In this document: positions 12,764 to 23,323 of the stretch, piece after piece
How positions within the stretch are numbered: position 1 is the stretch's first letter
How the letters are laid out: every line of letters starts with the position of its first letter
NCBI GenBank assembly: GCA_037951105.1
Contig: JBAMJV010008997.1
Span: 1 to 64,000, forward strand
Direction of reading: 5' to 3'
DNA from: Echinarachnius parma
Taxonomy: Eukaryota; Echinodermata; Echinoidea; Clypeasteroida; Echinarachniidae
Length of the DNA: 64,000 nt
Program-made: the position numbers and the translations under genes
The notes under the pieces: model-generated
What the model saw: only the letters and a program-made list of their open reading frames with translations
The model's database searches: none
What the model was told of the DNA's origin: nothing

Positions 12764-14244
12764 GACTCTTTGATGGCAGGTCATCGTTATCAATATAAGT
12801 TGTTATATTGACATGGTTATAAAGCATGCGGTATTTAGTTTAAATTTCGCTGATAGCAACCGTTTTCAAACTCTCTTTTAGGTATTGATGCATAATAACA
12901 GTTCTGTTTATCTGTATGATACCTCTAAGAGGAGGAAAACGAATCATTGTAAGATTATTTCAAATCATTCTTTTGAACCAGTAAAACCTTCGAAAAATCC
13001 ACAAGTTATGATGCAATTGATAACTTTATTAGGATTTCTAAAAACATATATCACTTTTTTTGTCAATGAATTCAACATTTTTATAACAAATTTTAACTTT
13101 CTGGCATTTTGTGTAGATTTCTATTATTGTATTATCAAATCCGATGATAAACTCATATAAACAACAACACTTAGGTTATTATTGGATTATCACAACATTT
13201 AAAATAATGTATAATTGTTTCACTTTTCGAATTCAAAATGGATCTAATTTACCATTTAATCAAAGTACCATCATAATTATGCATTCGAACATGCTTCATC
13301 ATTTAAAAGTAATATACATTTTCAAAATATGAAATGACTAACAAATGATTATAATATTGAAAGAACACAAATTAAAAATAATCGTTTACCTATGAAGGCT
13401 AACTACCTACGACGAAGGCCCATGGTGATTTACACCAAACTCAGAATGCAACTACACCTCTACTGATCACAATATTACAAAACAAAGAATGGTTTTAAGA
13501 TTTTGTCTCTCAAAAAGTCTTTGAAGAGCTTGCTTCCAAAAGGCGCTAAATCCACTTTCCATACAAATTGAGTTAACGATATATATATACATGTATAATC
13601 TACGTAGCTATCTAGGAATCCACATTTTACGACAAATAACTCACTCAAAATCAAAATATAGAAAGTTAAATTTTCATATTCCCATAGGCACGTGTACAAA
13701 GTGGGACAAATAAACCTGTTTTCCTCGGAAGTTGAAATAGTGGATTTAGTGGTTTTTGGGTTGAAAGCTCTTCATTAATGGTAGTTAGGAAAACAATGTG
13801 TACAAATAAGAGGTAACGAATAATCCATGGTTGAGTAAGCACATTTCAAATTGCACTTTTTTACAAATGCAGTGAATGCATTTAACCACATGTGCCATTA
13901 AATAGTCAAAATGCATTGAATATCAAACAGCATCGTTTCATAAACCATAATCAATGCATAAAATCATGTGTGCTGTTTCAAAACAATGAACAGGCATGCG
14001 CAATGTCTTCTGACCTTTAAATTGGATCAATTCGTCTTTAATCTGTGCTCATTTAGCGACGATGCGATGAAAATATGGATTGTTCTCAAAATGTACACAA
14101 CAACTGTAAAAAGTATTGTGATAAGATGATCTCGTGAAATGATTATCGTTTATAAAATTATAAGCAGATGTTTAGGGGGGTAGTTACTGTTTTTGTTCGG
14201 TTTATTAAGGGCGAATTCGCTAAATGGTTGTTAAATGTTTGACT
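12764..14244. other. Region 3' of the Death-domain exon, nothing recognised
   Basis: AT-rich sequence directly downstream, on the minus strand, of the terminal exon of the ROCO-like gene. It should hold the 3' untranslated region and polyadenylation signal, but I could not single out one convincing signal. Confidence 0.4.
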
Positions 14245-14506
14245 CTACTGAATAAACTCTTTCAAGTCGCATAACTCCGCTTCTTCTAAAATCTTGAGAA
14301 GATCGTCTTGAAATGCACCAGTACGATTCTTGTACATCTGTAGACACTTTCTTACGGCCCTTATATGATTCCTGTGATGCTCGTCGTATATGTTGTCTGC
14401 TTTGTTAGCCTTTATCCCAATAAGACGACAGAATGCCTTGTATGGCATGTCGTCAGATGGAAAGTTGTCCGCTAACTCATCCAGTTGCTTTTCAGTCACC
14501 TTCACC
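14245..14506 (-). CDS. Terminal exon: Death domain of the ROCO-ZU5-DD gene
   Basis: The exon encodes about 87 residues ending at a stop codon at 14,245-14,247. The hydrophobic helix pattern (VTEKQLDELADNFP, then YKAFCRLIGIKANKAD, then AVRKCLQMYKNRT, then LLKILEEAELCDLKEFI) is that of a Death domain, a six-helix homotypic interaction module of apoptotic and innate-immune adaptors. The splice acceptor is CTCCTCCAG before 14,506, phase 2, which joins in frame to the donor of the 15.6 kb exon. An UNC5/PIDD-like position of the domain at the C-terminus fits a ZU5-containing gene. Opening the exon further upstream (to 14,583) is possible but would ignore the acceptor. Confidence 0.85.
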
Positions 14507-14623
14507 CTGGAGGAGTTTAATGAACAGAGACAAATGTTTAATTTAAAGTTACTGGGTATATTGCTTATCAGAGGGGGCTTCAAATAGAGGGAGGCGCCAT
14601 ATAGTATATAAACGAACGCTTAC

Positions 14624-14996
14624 CCTATAGAGTGGTGAAGTGTGAAGTCATCAAAAATCTATTTTTAGAATGTTTGAACTTTTTTTCCGAAAGAGCATGA
14701 GAAATAATTTTCGAATGTCCAAAATCCAATGAATATATGCCCATCCCAATGAATTTTACTTCAATGTATAATTAGTGTTACAGTGCTTTGATTCATAAAG
14801 TTATAAACCAGAGCATTATAAAACTGATTGTCTATTGGGAAACATATCATTCGGAGGGCATATCTCAGCCAATACATATTCAATTGATTTTCGACATTTT
14901 GGACATTATTTTTGATGCTCTTTCGGAAAATAAAGTTCAAATTGAGAAATTCAAATAATATAATTTTATGACGTCATAGATTATGTACTTTATAGA
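14624..14996. mobile_element. ~370 bp fold-back MITE in the last intron
   Basis: CTATAGAGTG at 14,624 and its counterpart ending at 14,996 open an imperfect inverted repeat. The clearest match is TTTTTCCGAAAGAGCAT (near 14,682) against ATGCTCTTTCGGAAAA (near 14,917), and AATGTCCAAAAT also recurs inverted. There is no coding capacity. It lies between the 15.6 kb exon and the Death-domain exon. Confidence 0.6.
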
Positions 14997-15370
14997 GCCA
15001 ATCTATTTTGATGTTCCCAGGCCCAGTGGGGCGGGGCACTAAATGCCCCCTCTCCAAATTATTTAACATTAGATAGACCACATTCATATTTGGCAAACAT
15101 GTCAAAAAGGTCAAGCTCTATACACGTTGCAATCATAAAAATGTATCTATAGCCTTATAGGTAACGATATGAGGGCGCTATTCAATATAATATGATTAAA
15201 CACATGGTACATGTGCATTCTGACCGAGCTGTTGTCACTACATTGTCTGATTTCTGTATGCAAATTGAACTTTTAAGCAAGATAATGATCGCATGTAAAC
15301 TTTATAAATCGGCTGTGTAATCGACACGTAAGTTGAAGTTGAGACCATTCATGGCATTAATACCAATACC

Positions 15371-15418
15371 ACTACTGCTACTATTACTACTCTACTACTA
15401 CTACTACTACCACTACCA

Positions 15419-15458
<40 letters not shown>

Positions 15459-15482
15459 CGCTGCTACTGCTACTACTACTAC
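15371..15482. repeat. (CTA)n microsatellite
   Basis: A long run of CTA/CCA triplets. The matching place in unit 2 of the duplication (17,698-17,725) has only a few triplets, so the array expanded here or contracted there after duplication. Confidence 0.85.
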
Positions 15483-15590
15483 ATTGTACTTATGGCGTGT
15501 GCACTAATTATTGTGCAGTTTTGGGTTACTAAGATTCAGTCTTACCCAGACTAATCTATCTCTTTAAAGTGTACATGTAAGTCTTCTAAC

Positions 15591-15654
15591 CTTCCTTCGG
15601 CCGCTGTGGGTGTCGATAGTTCCGTTTTCATTTGATTGGAAGGAGGTGTTTCCT
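15591..15654 (-). CDS. Linker exon (ETPPSNQMKTELSTPTAAEG) of the ROCO-ZU5-DD gene
   Basis: A 64 nt exon with acceptor ATTTTAG before 15,654 and donor AG|GTTAGAAG after 15,591; it enters in phase 1 and leaves in phase 2. The predicted residues are rich in Pro, Ser, Thr and Glu, like a flexible or PEST-like linker ahead of the Death domain. It is a paralogous copy of the 17.85 kb exon, created by the tandem duplication. The exit phase matches the Death-domain exon exactly. Confidence 0.7.
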
Positions 15655-16606
15655 CTAAAATGAGAAACATGATCATGATAAAAATAGTACAAGCTTAGAT
15701 TTATATAGCGTCTGATATAATACAATATATCATCTCTAAGTGCTTTACAATAGTGTTATCTCGGTCAAAGGATTCTATGCCAGCCCGTAAACTGTTTTTT
15801 TCTTTCTTCTTGGCGGATTATTGCCTTTGAATGCATCTTACCACACCCCGTACGGTTACGAACATATTGATTATATTATTTAAATGATTTAGATGTTGTT
15901 TGAGCGTCGATCACGGGGGGGGGGGGGGGGGGGATATATCCCGAACATATTTTAAGTCAGGGGGGGGGGATGGCCTGTATTAATATCACCTATATTTTAA
16001 GTTCAGAAATATCAAATAACATTACAATGTGTGAAAGTTGATACAATGGTCTTCTTTTAACCACATCTCAAGAGTTCTGGGCCTGAGAGGCTGAGCTTCT
16101 GGACCCCCATTGAGGCCATATGACCAAGTACCTTTTTATATACATATTCAGGAATTTTAATATGCCCACCATAGTTGTCTTTAACTTATTATTTGATAGG
16201 TAACTATCGTAATATTTCCATAATACTGAACATCTTTAATTCTTGTAATCGAAAGTCCAAAAGCTTTCGGGGCCTCCTCCCAGTGGACCCCCATTGAAAC
16301 GCCTAAGTTGGTATCCCTTGACTGATACCGTTCAAAGTTCCAACATGTTGTTTGCAATGTGCAATTAATAATCTTAACATTTCTAAACAGCTAAATATTA
16401 AAAAACAAAAACAAAGGGGGATCTGCCCCCTGGTCCCCGGCAATGACTACTAGCTATTAACGGGCCCCAACTCACCACCCTTCTAAGGTTTTCTTACCAA
16501 AGCGCCCGTTGACCTTCGATGCCATTCGGCTAAAAACCATCTTGTGTCTCCTACCAAATAAACTCGAATCTAGTCTATGCACACAATAATGATTTTAATA
16601 AATAAG

Positions 16607-16803
16607 AGACCAATTGAGCTTCGAAGGGAATCAATCTGAAACCTGCAGATTGCTGGACCGGTGTTATTACCATTGAACCACTGTGACCCTCCAATGATAC
16701 GCAGGGTCACAGTGGTTCAATGGTAACTAACAAAAGGTCCAGCAATTCCTGACAGGGATACTACAGGTTGATTCCCCTTCGAAGCTCAACTTGGTCTCTT
16801 GTT
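16607..16803. mobile_element. Head-to-head pair of tRNA-derived SINEs
   Basis: The minus-strand copy (16,607-16,692) reads GGGTCACAGTGGTTCAATGG, an A-box-like start, and then GATTGATTCCCTTCGAAGCT, a diverged B-box region. A plus-strand copy at about 16,701-16,803 has the same landmarks in opposite orientation. Both are too diverged to be functional tRNA genes. A third copy is at 19,919-20,010. Confidence 0.55.
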
Positions 16804-16958
16804 TCTTAATCCTTTATTGTGTGCCACCCTGTTCAACTTCTGTTTATAATGTTTTGTTTCGCTTAATAAGTGGCCAATGCAGACTTAATATAGGTAAGAT
16901 GTTGTTTTCTTACAGATGAATGATCAAACATGATTCACATGTAAATCTATCTACTCAC

Positions 16959-17002
16959 CGGGTTGGAGAGGCTGGCCACTTCCTGCCGTCTGTGTTGCAC
17001 CA
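16959..17002 (-). CDS. Linker exon (GATQTAGSGQPLQP) of the ROCO-ZU5-DD gene
   Basis: A 44 nt exon with acceptor TCCCTCCAG before 17,002 and donor CCCG|GTGAGTAG after 16,959; it enters in phase 2 and leaves in phase 1. These phases connect the 17.85 kb exon to the 15.6 kb exon without a stop. The predicted peptide is a Gly/Ser/Gln/Pro-rich linker. By position within the duplicated unit it corresponds to the 20.3 kb exon, although the sequences have diverged strongly. Confidence 0.6.
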
Positions 17003-17821
17003 CTGGAGGGACATAACATTAGAAACGTTTATAAGATAATAAAGTGACACAAAACAACTGATACGTGCTTTATCAAGATTGATTAATATTTGGCACGACA
17101 TTTATGTCTGTGTACAGTAGCATAATAATTGGGATCGAAATTGATTTTATGTGTTCATGAAGTGGTTTATAACATGCTAGTTTACATGATTAAGTTTATA
17201 ATCTATACATATATCCACATGTGCAATTCAACAACACGTGATTATAGCTGAGCATTGGTAATTTCACAAAGTTTTATTACTTGAGGATACATTTTTGGTA
17301 AAACAAATCAAACAAAGTAATGTATACATTGGCGAGGTGTTAACCACTTGTCTTTGTACAATCCCTTTGCCATGAACCTGACCACCGATGGTCACTTTGA
17401 CATCAGCGCCTGACTGTTTCATGTACGACCACATTCATACTTGGCACACATGTCAATAAGATAAAGCTCTACACATTGCAATCATGCATATATAACTATA
17501 GGTCACCATAAGAGGGCGCTATTCAATATATTATGATCCAACACACGGTAAATAGTGTACATTCTGACCGAGCTGTTTTTACTACATGGAATGATTTGTA
17601 TGCAAACTGAACTTTTAGCAAAATTGAATGCAAACTTTAGGAATCGATTGTGTAATCAACACGTAAGTTGAATTGAAACCATCCCTGGTATTAATACCAC
17701 TACTCTACTGATACTACTACTAATGAAGTGTGCACTATTTAATGTGCAGTTTTGTGTAACTAAATGTCAGTCTTAACAAAACTAATCTATCTCTTTAAAG
17801 TGTACATGTAAGTGGTCTAAC

Positions 17822-17885
17822 CTTGCTTCGGACGCTTTCGGTGTCGATGATTCTGTTTTCACTTGACTAGAAGGAGGTGTTCCCT
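17822..17885 (-). CDS. Linker exon (GTPPSSQVKTESSTPKASEA) of the ROCO-ZU5-DD gene
   Basis: A 64 nt exon with acceptor CATTTTAG before 17,885 and donor CAAG|GTTAG after 17,822; it enters in phase 1 and leaves in phase 2. It has the same length and phases as the 15.6 kb exon, and the encoded peptides are clearly related (TPPSxQxKTExSTP). Because both copies keep their splice sites and open frame, both may be used, doubling the Pro/Ser/Thr-rich linker. Confidence 0.68.
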
Positions 17886-18470
17886 CTAAAATGCAACATA
17901 TCAATGAGAAAGATGGTAATATAATAATACTAATACATTTATATAGCGTCTAATATGATACAATATCATCTGTAAGCGCTACGCTAGAGTTATCTCGGTC
18001 ACAGGATTCTATGCCAGTCTGCACACTATGTGTTTTTTTCCCCTGGCGGAGCATTGGCATTAAAATGATCATACCACACCCCGTACGGTTACGAACATAT
18101 TGATTATATTATTGATAATAATTTATAATTATGTTGCTTGAGCGGTCGGGGGGGGGGGGGGGGGGGGGGGCGGGGTGGGATGAGGGATACATGCCTGAAC
18201 ATATAATGTTGGGTGGGGGAGATGGCCTATATTAATATCCTCCATATTTTAAGTTCAGAAATATATCGAATAACATTAAAATGTGTAAAAGCTGATACGA
18301 TTGTCTTCTTTAGTTGATACAATTCTCTATTTTAAACCACATCTCAAGAGTGCTAGACAACCCAAATACTAAATATTCCGGGGGACCCTAATTGGAGCCA
18401 TGACTTAATACCCTTAATACACATATTAAGTGTCAATATGCCCACCATAGTTGTATTTAACTCATTAATT

Positions 18471-19522
18471 GTGACCTTACACCACAAAACGACCAATAAG
18501 TCGGGACAAATTATTTTGCTGCTTTTCATAAAACATTAAAATAAAAGTCATTACCTTTAAAATGGTATTTCATTCATATTTGGACTAAGCAAACCCTCTC
18601 AAAATGAACGCCAAAGATTTGGAATATGGCTGAAGCATTTTTAAAATAGGGGAGAAACGGGCCATTTAAAAGATCAGTTTCCATTAAAGCTCTGTAATAA
18701 GATCACATTTATTGGACAACAAAATTACAATTAAACATGATTCCCGATGCTCATTATTTTACAAAAGCTAGATTAAAGGTAAAGGCCAGTTTTGGAAAAA
18801 ATGAAATGGAAGCTCTTATTACCAATAATGTGAGAGAATATAATTGTACTAATATAGGATTATCCAAATTTGCCCCCAAAACCGCCTAATAATTGATATA
18901 TTTGCGAAATTAAATATGTATGCCGCCGGCATAGATATCGCCAAAGCGGAATCGCCCATACGCTACGTGTATAACGACCACGAGGACTGTGTATACGCGG
19001 TGTTCGCTATATATGGGCTCCCCCAGCGCTACCCAGCTAGCCACCTGACGTTGGGCCGATGTCGGAATTTGGTTGCCGGATGTCGGCATATCGCCGTTGG
19101 CTCGAGGTTAAAATGTCCGCCAGCCCAACATCGTCACGACGTCATTTTTGTGATATATTGGCATAAGGTCATTTTCCGACAATGGCCCAACATCATGTCA
19201 TGAGATGATGTTGGGCTCTGAACGCGCGGTGGATTTATGAATTTAACAGGCGGATATTAGATTTCTTCTGATATTTCTGTATATAACAATGCTTAGGTTC
19301 CGATTTTACCACACAAGCCCTATTTCAATAGATATTCAACATTATTGATCAATATAGATGTATTCGGCTACTTTCCCGAAACTGGACTTGGGCTTTAAGT
19401 TTTGCTTATTCAGAAAATACCACAATCCGAAATCTCAAATTTTGAACAAAATTTGAATATTTTAGCTAATAAAAGAGAAACTACCCCAGCGACATAACGG
19501 TCGTTTTGTGGTGTAAGGTCAC
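18471..19522. mobile_element. 1,052 bp DNA transposon with perfect 24 bp terminal inverted repeats
   Basis: The ends, 18,471-18,494 and 19,499-19,522, are exact reverse complements starting GTGACCTTACACCACAAAAC. The candidate target duplication is ATT (18,468-18,470 and 19,523-19,525). The orthologous place in unit 1 of the tandem duplication (16,186-16,205) lacks the element and reads straight through, so this is a real insertion that postdates the duplication. No transposase is encoded. The superfamily is not determined; a 3 bp duplication would fit PIF/Harbinger-like elements. Confidence 0.85.
18916..19232. other. GC-rich core of the transposon with a 32 bp palindrome
   Basis: The centre of the element is abruptly GC- and CG-rich against AT-rich flanks. 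It repeats GCCCAACATC/GATGTTGGGC and ATGTCGG-type motifs. A near-perfect 32 bp palindrome lies at 19,185-19,216. A 95-codon open frame (18,916-19,203, plus) spans it but resembles no protein I know. It may be a captured satellite fragment. Confidence 0.55.
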
Positions 19523-19918
19523 ATTTGATAGCTAACTATCGTACATATTTCCATAATAATGAACATCTTTAATTCTTGTCAAAAAGCTGTCGGGACCTTC
19601 TCCATGTGGACCCCCATTATCCCTTGACTGATACCGTTCAAAGTTCCAACAGGGTGTTTGTAATGTGCAATTAATAATGTTAACATTTTTAAACATCTAC
19701 ATATTAACAGCCAACTGGGCCATTCCCCCCCCCCCCTTGGCCCCGACAGGGACTATTTAACGGCTATTAACGGGCCCCTACTCACCCCCTCCCCCCTTTA
19801 ATGGTGTCTTGCTAAAGTGCCCGTTGACCTTCGATGACATTCGGTTGAAAACTATTTTGTTTCTCCTACCAAATTAACTCGAATGTAGTGTATGAACACA
19901 ATAACAATTTTAATACAA

Positions 19919-20010
19919 AAGAGACCAATTGAGCTTCGAAGAGAATCAAACCTGAGACCTGCAGATTGCGGGACCAGTGCTGATACCATTAAACCACTGT
20001 AACCCTCCAG
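19919..20010 (-). mobile_element. tRNA-derived SINE copy
   Basis: This is the unit 2 counterpart of the minus-strand SINE at 16,607-16,692, with the same CTTCGAAG and CCTGCAGATTG landmarks. It was inherited through the tandem duplication. The plus-strand partner seen in unit 1 is largely unrecognisable here. Confidence 0.5.
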
Positions 20011-20290
20011 TGATACGTTCCAAACAAAACATCCCAGTCATATTTCGTGCTTGGACAGGGGCATAGCTACAGGTTGTTCCCCTTGCCCATCCCAAATTAT
20101 GTTTCGGCGTGTGAGGTTTTGTTCCGTCTTATTTGTGCCACCCTGTTCAACTTATGTTGCTCTGCTTAAAAAGTTGCCAATGCAGACTTAATTTAGGTAA
20201 GATACAAAATACATATTATCATATTTCATTAGTTATCATAATAATGTACATATCTGATTCGCAAATATTTACGCAAATTAAGAATATTAC

Positions 20291-20371
20291 TTCCAGAATG
20301 TTGACCTGATGTAGTCGGTTGGTCTCTATTACCGCTGCTACCAGCACTTCCCGAAGCATCTCCGATAGGGA
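20291..20371 (-). CDS. Linker exon (PIGDASGSAGSSGNRDQPTT...) of the ROCO-ZU5-DD gene
   Basis: An 81 nt exon with acceptor TTTCGACAG before 20,371 and donor GGAA|GTAATA after 20,291; it is phase 1 on both sides. In this phase it encodes a Gly/Ser/Asp-rich linker ending near GQHSG. It joins in frame to the upstream 28.0 kb exon (phase 1 exit) and the downstream 17.85 kb exon (phase 1 entry). One other frame is also open, so the call depends on the phase match. Confidence 0.6.
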
Positions 20372-20851
20372 CTGTCGAAAGGCAATTGTAGTGTGGAAGA
20401 AATTATTAATATTGAAGTACTTGTATAATACAATTAAAAATACATTCTTTTGTATTTTGTTACCTTCTTTTAATATCATAATTTGTGTTTTGTTATTTAT
20501 TTATTTTATTTTTTTTGGATTTTTGAAAGCCATATCAATATTAATTTTAACTACATACACCGTAATATTTTTGTTGCAATCGAAGCAGATCCAGACCTAC
20601 CTCCTAAAACACTAATTCATATTTGACAGACAGTTTGGTGTTAGGCTCCACCACATCACAGCTGACATTCTCAGGATCTGTTATCAGCAGTGGTTAAGCT
20701 CTCTTGACAGAGGCAATGAAGTCTGCCTTATGGCGTTTTATCAAAGGAGCTTCGACAAAGTCTGGCATGGCGGTCTTATATCCAAGCTGAAAGCCAAAGT
20801 GGTTACCGGCAAGCTGCTGACCTGGATAAAAAGTATCTCTCGGATCGATGT

Positions 20852-23131
20852 TCAATGTTCAATGTTCAATGTTCAATGTTTTATTTCTCATGTCACCCTG
20901 TCGTAGGGTATTGAAGAAAATCACATTTAGCACAATATAACAAATATATACAGATTTATATACACATATTCAAAACAATATATCACAAAATATAAGAAAA
21001 CTAACATGTAACATAAAACAAACAGGAAGTAAGTTAATTGCAAATTTAAAATCGATCAAAAATATAAACTTTCGAAAATGTGAAGATCATTGAGATGATA
21101 AACTCGGTCTTGTCAAATTTAATTTCCCTATACCTTTACTAAAAGGTGATATTACTTTAAGGGTGAAACCGCTATGCAATGATGACCAAATAAATGAACA
21201 GTGATACTGACAAGTTAGCAGGAAACTATTAATAATAATCTAAAGTAAGTTTGTAAAAATGAACTATTCCAGAATCAATATAGTAATATACTTAACTTTC
21301 ATAATTATGGGGGCTAAATAATCATTATAATATGGTGTGAAGACGATATTTAGCAAACAAAGACAAGTAAATAAAACGCAATCGCAATATTTATAATAAT
21401 AATAAAGAAGTACAAGAAAGAAAACAAGGTCAATCGCAAGCTATGAATTGACCAAGAAAATGTTACTATCAAGAGAATGCACAACGGCTATTGAAATATC
21501 AATGCAGTAGAGAAGGGAAAAAAAAAACAAGAGCAAAAACTATTTACATACAACAAAGGTACTTGTTCAGATCATGCAGTAAACGTGTGCATCAACATAT
21601 TATAAAAGACTATAATACTTTCCAAGTTACCACTATTCGTCAATTTGAAGGATAATCATACATACTACAAATCAGCGTTGTGGCTGCAGACTTTAACTAT
21701 TTCTTATAGAGTGCCATTATGATACAACACAATTTTGATACATTTGCTAATTCCCTATGATTTACACTATTAAATAACTGACTCATTTTCATTACATTCG
21801 GTCTCACTCTATAGTATGACTTTATAAAGGTCTTTCTTTCATTATCTAGTACTGGACATTCAAATAGATAATGAAATTCATCCCCTAATTTATTATTGTT
21901 ACAAAGCTCGCATATGCGATCCTTTCTTTCGATTCCATTATATCTTCCAGTTACTACAGGCAATCTGTGATTTCCACATCGGAGCTTTGCTAAAGCAATT
22001 CTCAATGAGGGCGGCATTAATATCAAATATGGTTCCATAATGACCTTACTTTTAAAAATTCGGTAATTTAAACAACATGTACTATCGTTAATTGTACAGT
22101 GCCAATTTTGAGAATATGTATCACTTAATCTTAGTTTAAGGGTTGATTTCACCCATGAACTACTTACTTTTTCATATTCATACCACAAATTTGACATACC
22201 TAATTCATGCAAAACAGTATGTACATATCGAGTCCATTTAGAGGAAAATATATCATTATCTCGCAGGAGTTTCAAAATATTACACACTGTCGTTGAATAC
22301 TTGACTTCTTTACCAGATATAGTTCTAAACCAATAGTTAACCATTCTTTCTTTTACAACTAATGATACTTCAAACCGACCTAATTCACCCAGTGCCATGC
22401 TATTCATCGTACTTTTTCTCAATCTTAACAATTGCTTACAATATTGTGCATGCAATGCCTCGATCTGCGCAATATTTTCAAAACCCCAGACTTCACTTCC
22501 ATAAATAAGTACGGGCACCACTATCCGATCAAAAAGTTCTACCTGTATGTCTAAAGGAAGTCTTAACTTCCGAGATTTTATTATCAGACTATACATAGCT
22601 CTTTTAGCTTGAGTAATTTGCTTGTTCTGGGCTTTTTTGAACGTATTGTTATAATTAAACACTACGCCCAGGTATGTGTACTCATCAACCACCTCTACTT
22701 CTTCTCCGTCAAACATAAACGGTTCATATTTTTTTACTTTTCCTTTAGAAAAAATCACTACTTTCGTTTTACTAACATTAACTTTTAATAACCACAATTT
22801 ACAATATTCACTAACGGCATCCAATGCTGATTGTAATTCACGTTCATTGGTTGCTAAAACTATCGTATCGTCTGCATATAATAATGAGAAAAGTTTCATA
22901 AACACTTCAATTCCATTATTGGACATTGCACTTTTTAGTTTTTTGGGCAACAAATCAATACCGGGATATCTATCTTTAATAAATAATTCAAAATCATTTA
23001 TGTACAATGCAAAAAGTAAGGGGGATAAATTCTCCCCTTGTCTAACGCCAATGTTGCAACTAAAGTAATCAGATCTTTGAGAATCTTTCACAACACATGA
23101 TTTCAAATCAGAGTTGTCTTGTCTGGACAAT
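20852..23131 (-). mobile_element. Minus-strand 5'-truncated LINE with (TTGAACA)n tail
   Basis: The insertion contains an open reverse transcriptase frame (21,697-23,130), about 840 bp of 3' untranslated region, and a tail of four ATTGAAC-type units (20,852-20,880). Its 5' end abuts the host LINE's coding sequence at about 23,131. A 3' tail of short tandem units is typical of CR1/L2/RTE-like groups. I could not find a convincing target-site duplication. Confidence 0.85.
21697..23130 (-). CDS. Partial LINE reverse transcriptase with C-terminal zinc knuckle
   Basis: An uninterrupted frame of 477 codons holds the later half of a non-LTR reverse transcriptase: GVRQGENLSPLLFALYIND, then the catalytic LLYADDTIVLA, then the thumb region (YTYLGVVF, LIYGSEVWG). 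The C-terminus carries a CX2CX9HX4C knuckle (CELC to HYLFEC). The N-terminal endonuclease and the first RT motifs are absent because the copy is 5'-truncated, so it cannot retrotranspose alone. The uninterrupted frame suggests a recent insertion. The apparent start is a TTG right after a stop and has no biological meaning. Confidence 0.9.
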   Translation of the reverse strand: MSRQDNSDLKSCVVKDSQRSDYFSCNIGVRQGENLSPLLFALYINDFELFIKDRYPGIDLLPKKLKSAMSNNGIEVFMKLFSLLYADDTIVLATNERELQSALDAVSEYCKLWLLKVNVSKTKVVIFSKGKVKKYEPFMFDGEEVEVVDEYTYLGVVFNYNNTFKKAQNKQITQAKRAMYSLIIKSRKLRLPLDIQVELFDRIVVPVLIYGSEVWGFENIAQIEALHAQYCKQLLRLRKSTMNSMALGELGRFEVSLVVKERMVNYWFRTISGKEVKYSTTVCNILKLLRDNDIFSSKWTRYVHTVLHELGMSNLWYEYEKVSSSWVKSTLKLRLSDTYSQNWHCTINDSTCCLNYRIFKSKVIMEPYLILMPPSLRIALAKLRCGNHRLPVVTGRYNGIERKDRICELCNNNKLGDEFHYLFECPVLDNERKTFIKSYYRVRPNVMKMSQLFNSVNHRELANVSKLCCIIMALYKK

Positions 23132-23323
23132 CATTAAGTACTTCACCAATTAATAATTCAGTTCCCCAGGGATCAGTAATCGGCCCACTATTGTTTTCCG
23201 TTTATATTGACGATATTTGAAAACAAACTGTGAAAATGCCCTGTACTTATACGCGGATGACTCCACCCTTTTCTGTGAAATCCGATTGCCTGGCAATGCT
23301 GATGCAACATCAGCAAGTCTTAA

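Larger units (their letters stand above)
15076..17426. repeat. Tandem gene-internal duplication, unit 1
   Basis: The sequence from GACCACATTCATATTTGGCA (15,076) to about 16,900 is repeated, at perhaps 85% identity, from 17,427 to about 20,203. The offset at the left edge is 2,351 bp. The unit contains the 15.6 kb linker exon and, just beyond the clearest homology, the 16.98 kb exon. A G homopolymer (15,915-15,933) and a tRNA-derived SINE are shared with unit 2, so they predate the duplication. Confidence 0.85.
17427..20371. repeat. Tandem gene-internal duplication, unit 2
   Basis: The second copy of the unit starts with GACCACATTCATACTTGGCA. It is longer than unit 1 because a 1,052 bp transposon (18,471-19,522) was inserted after duplication. 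It carries the 17.85 kb linker exon and, at its right edge, the 20.3 kb exon. A 23-base G run at 18,148-18,170 is the counterpart of the one in unit 1. Confidence 0.8.

Noticed and set aside
15333-15554. 73-codon Tyr/Leu-rich frame
   Set aside because: It is a translation of the (CTA)n microsatellite.
18916-19203. 95-codon frame inside the 1,052 bp transposon as a transposase
   Set aside because: It lacks any DDE, HTH or zinc-finger pattern and is built on palindromic CG-rich repeats.
20852-23131. Target-site duplication for the minus-strand LINE
   Set aside because: Both flanks were compared by eye; no convincing direct repeat was found, and a few host LINE codons seem to be missing at the junction.
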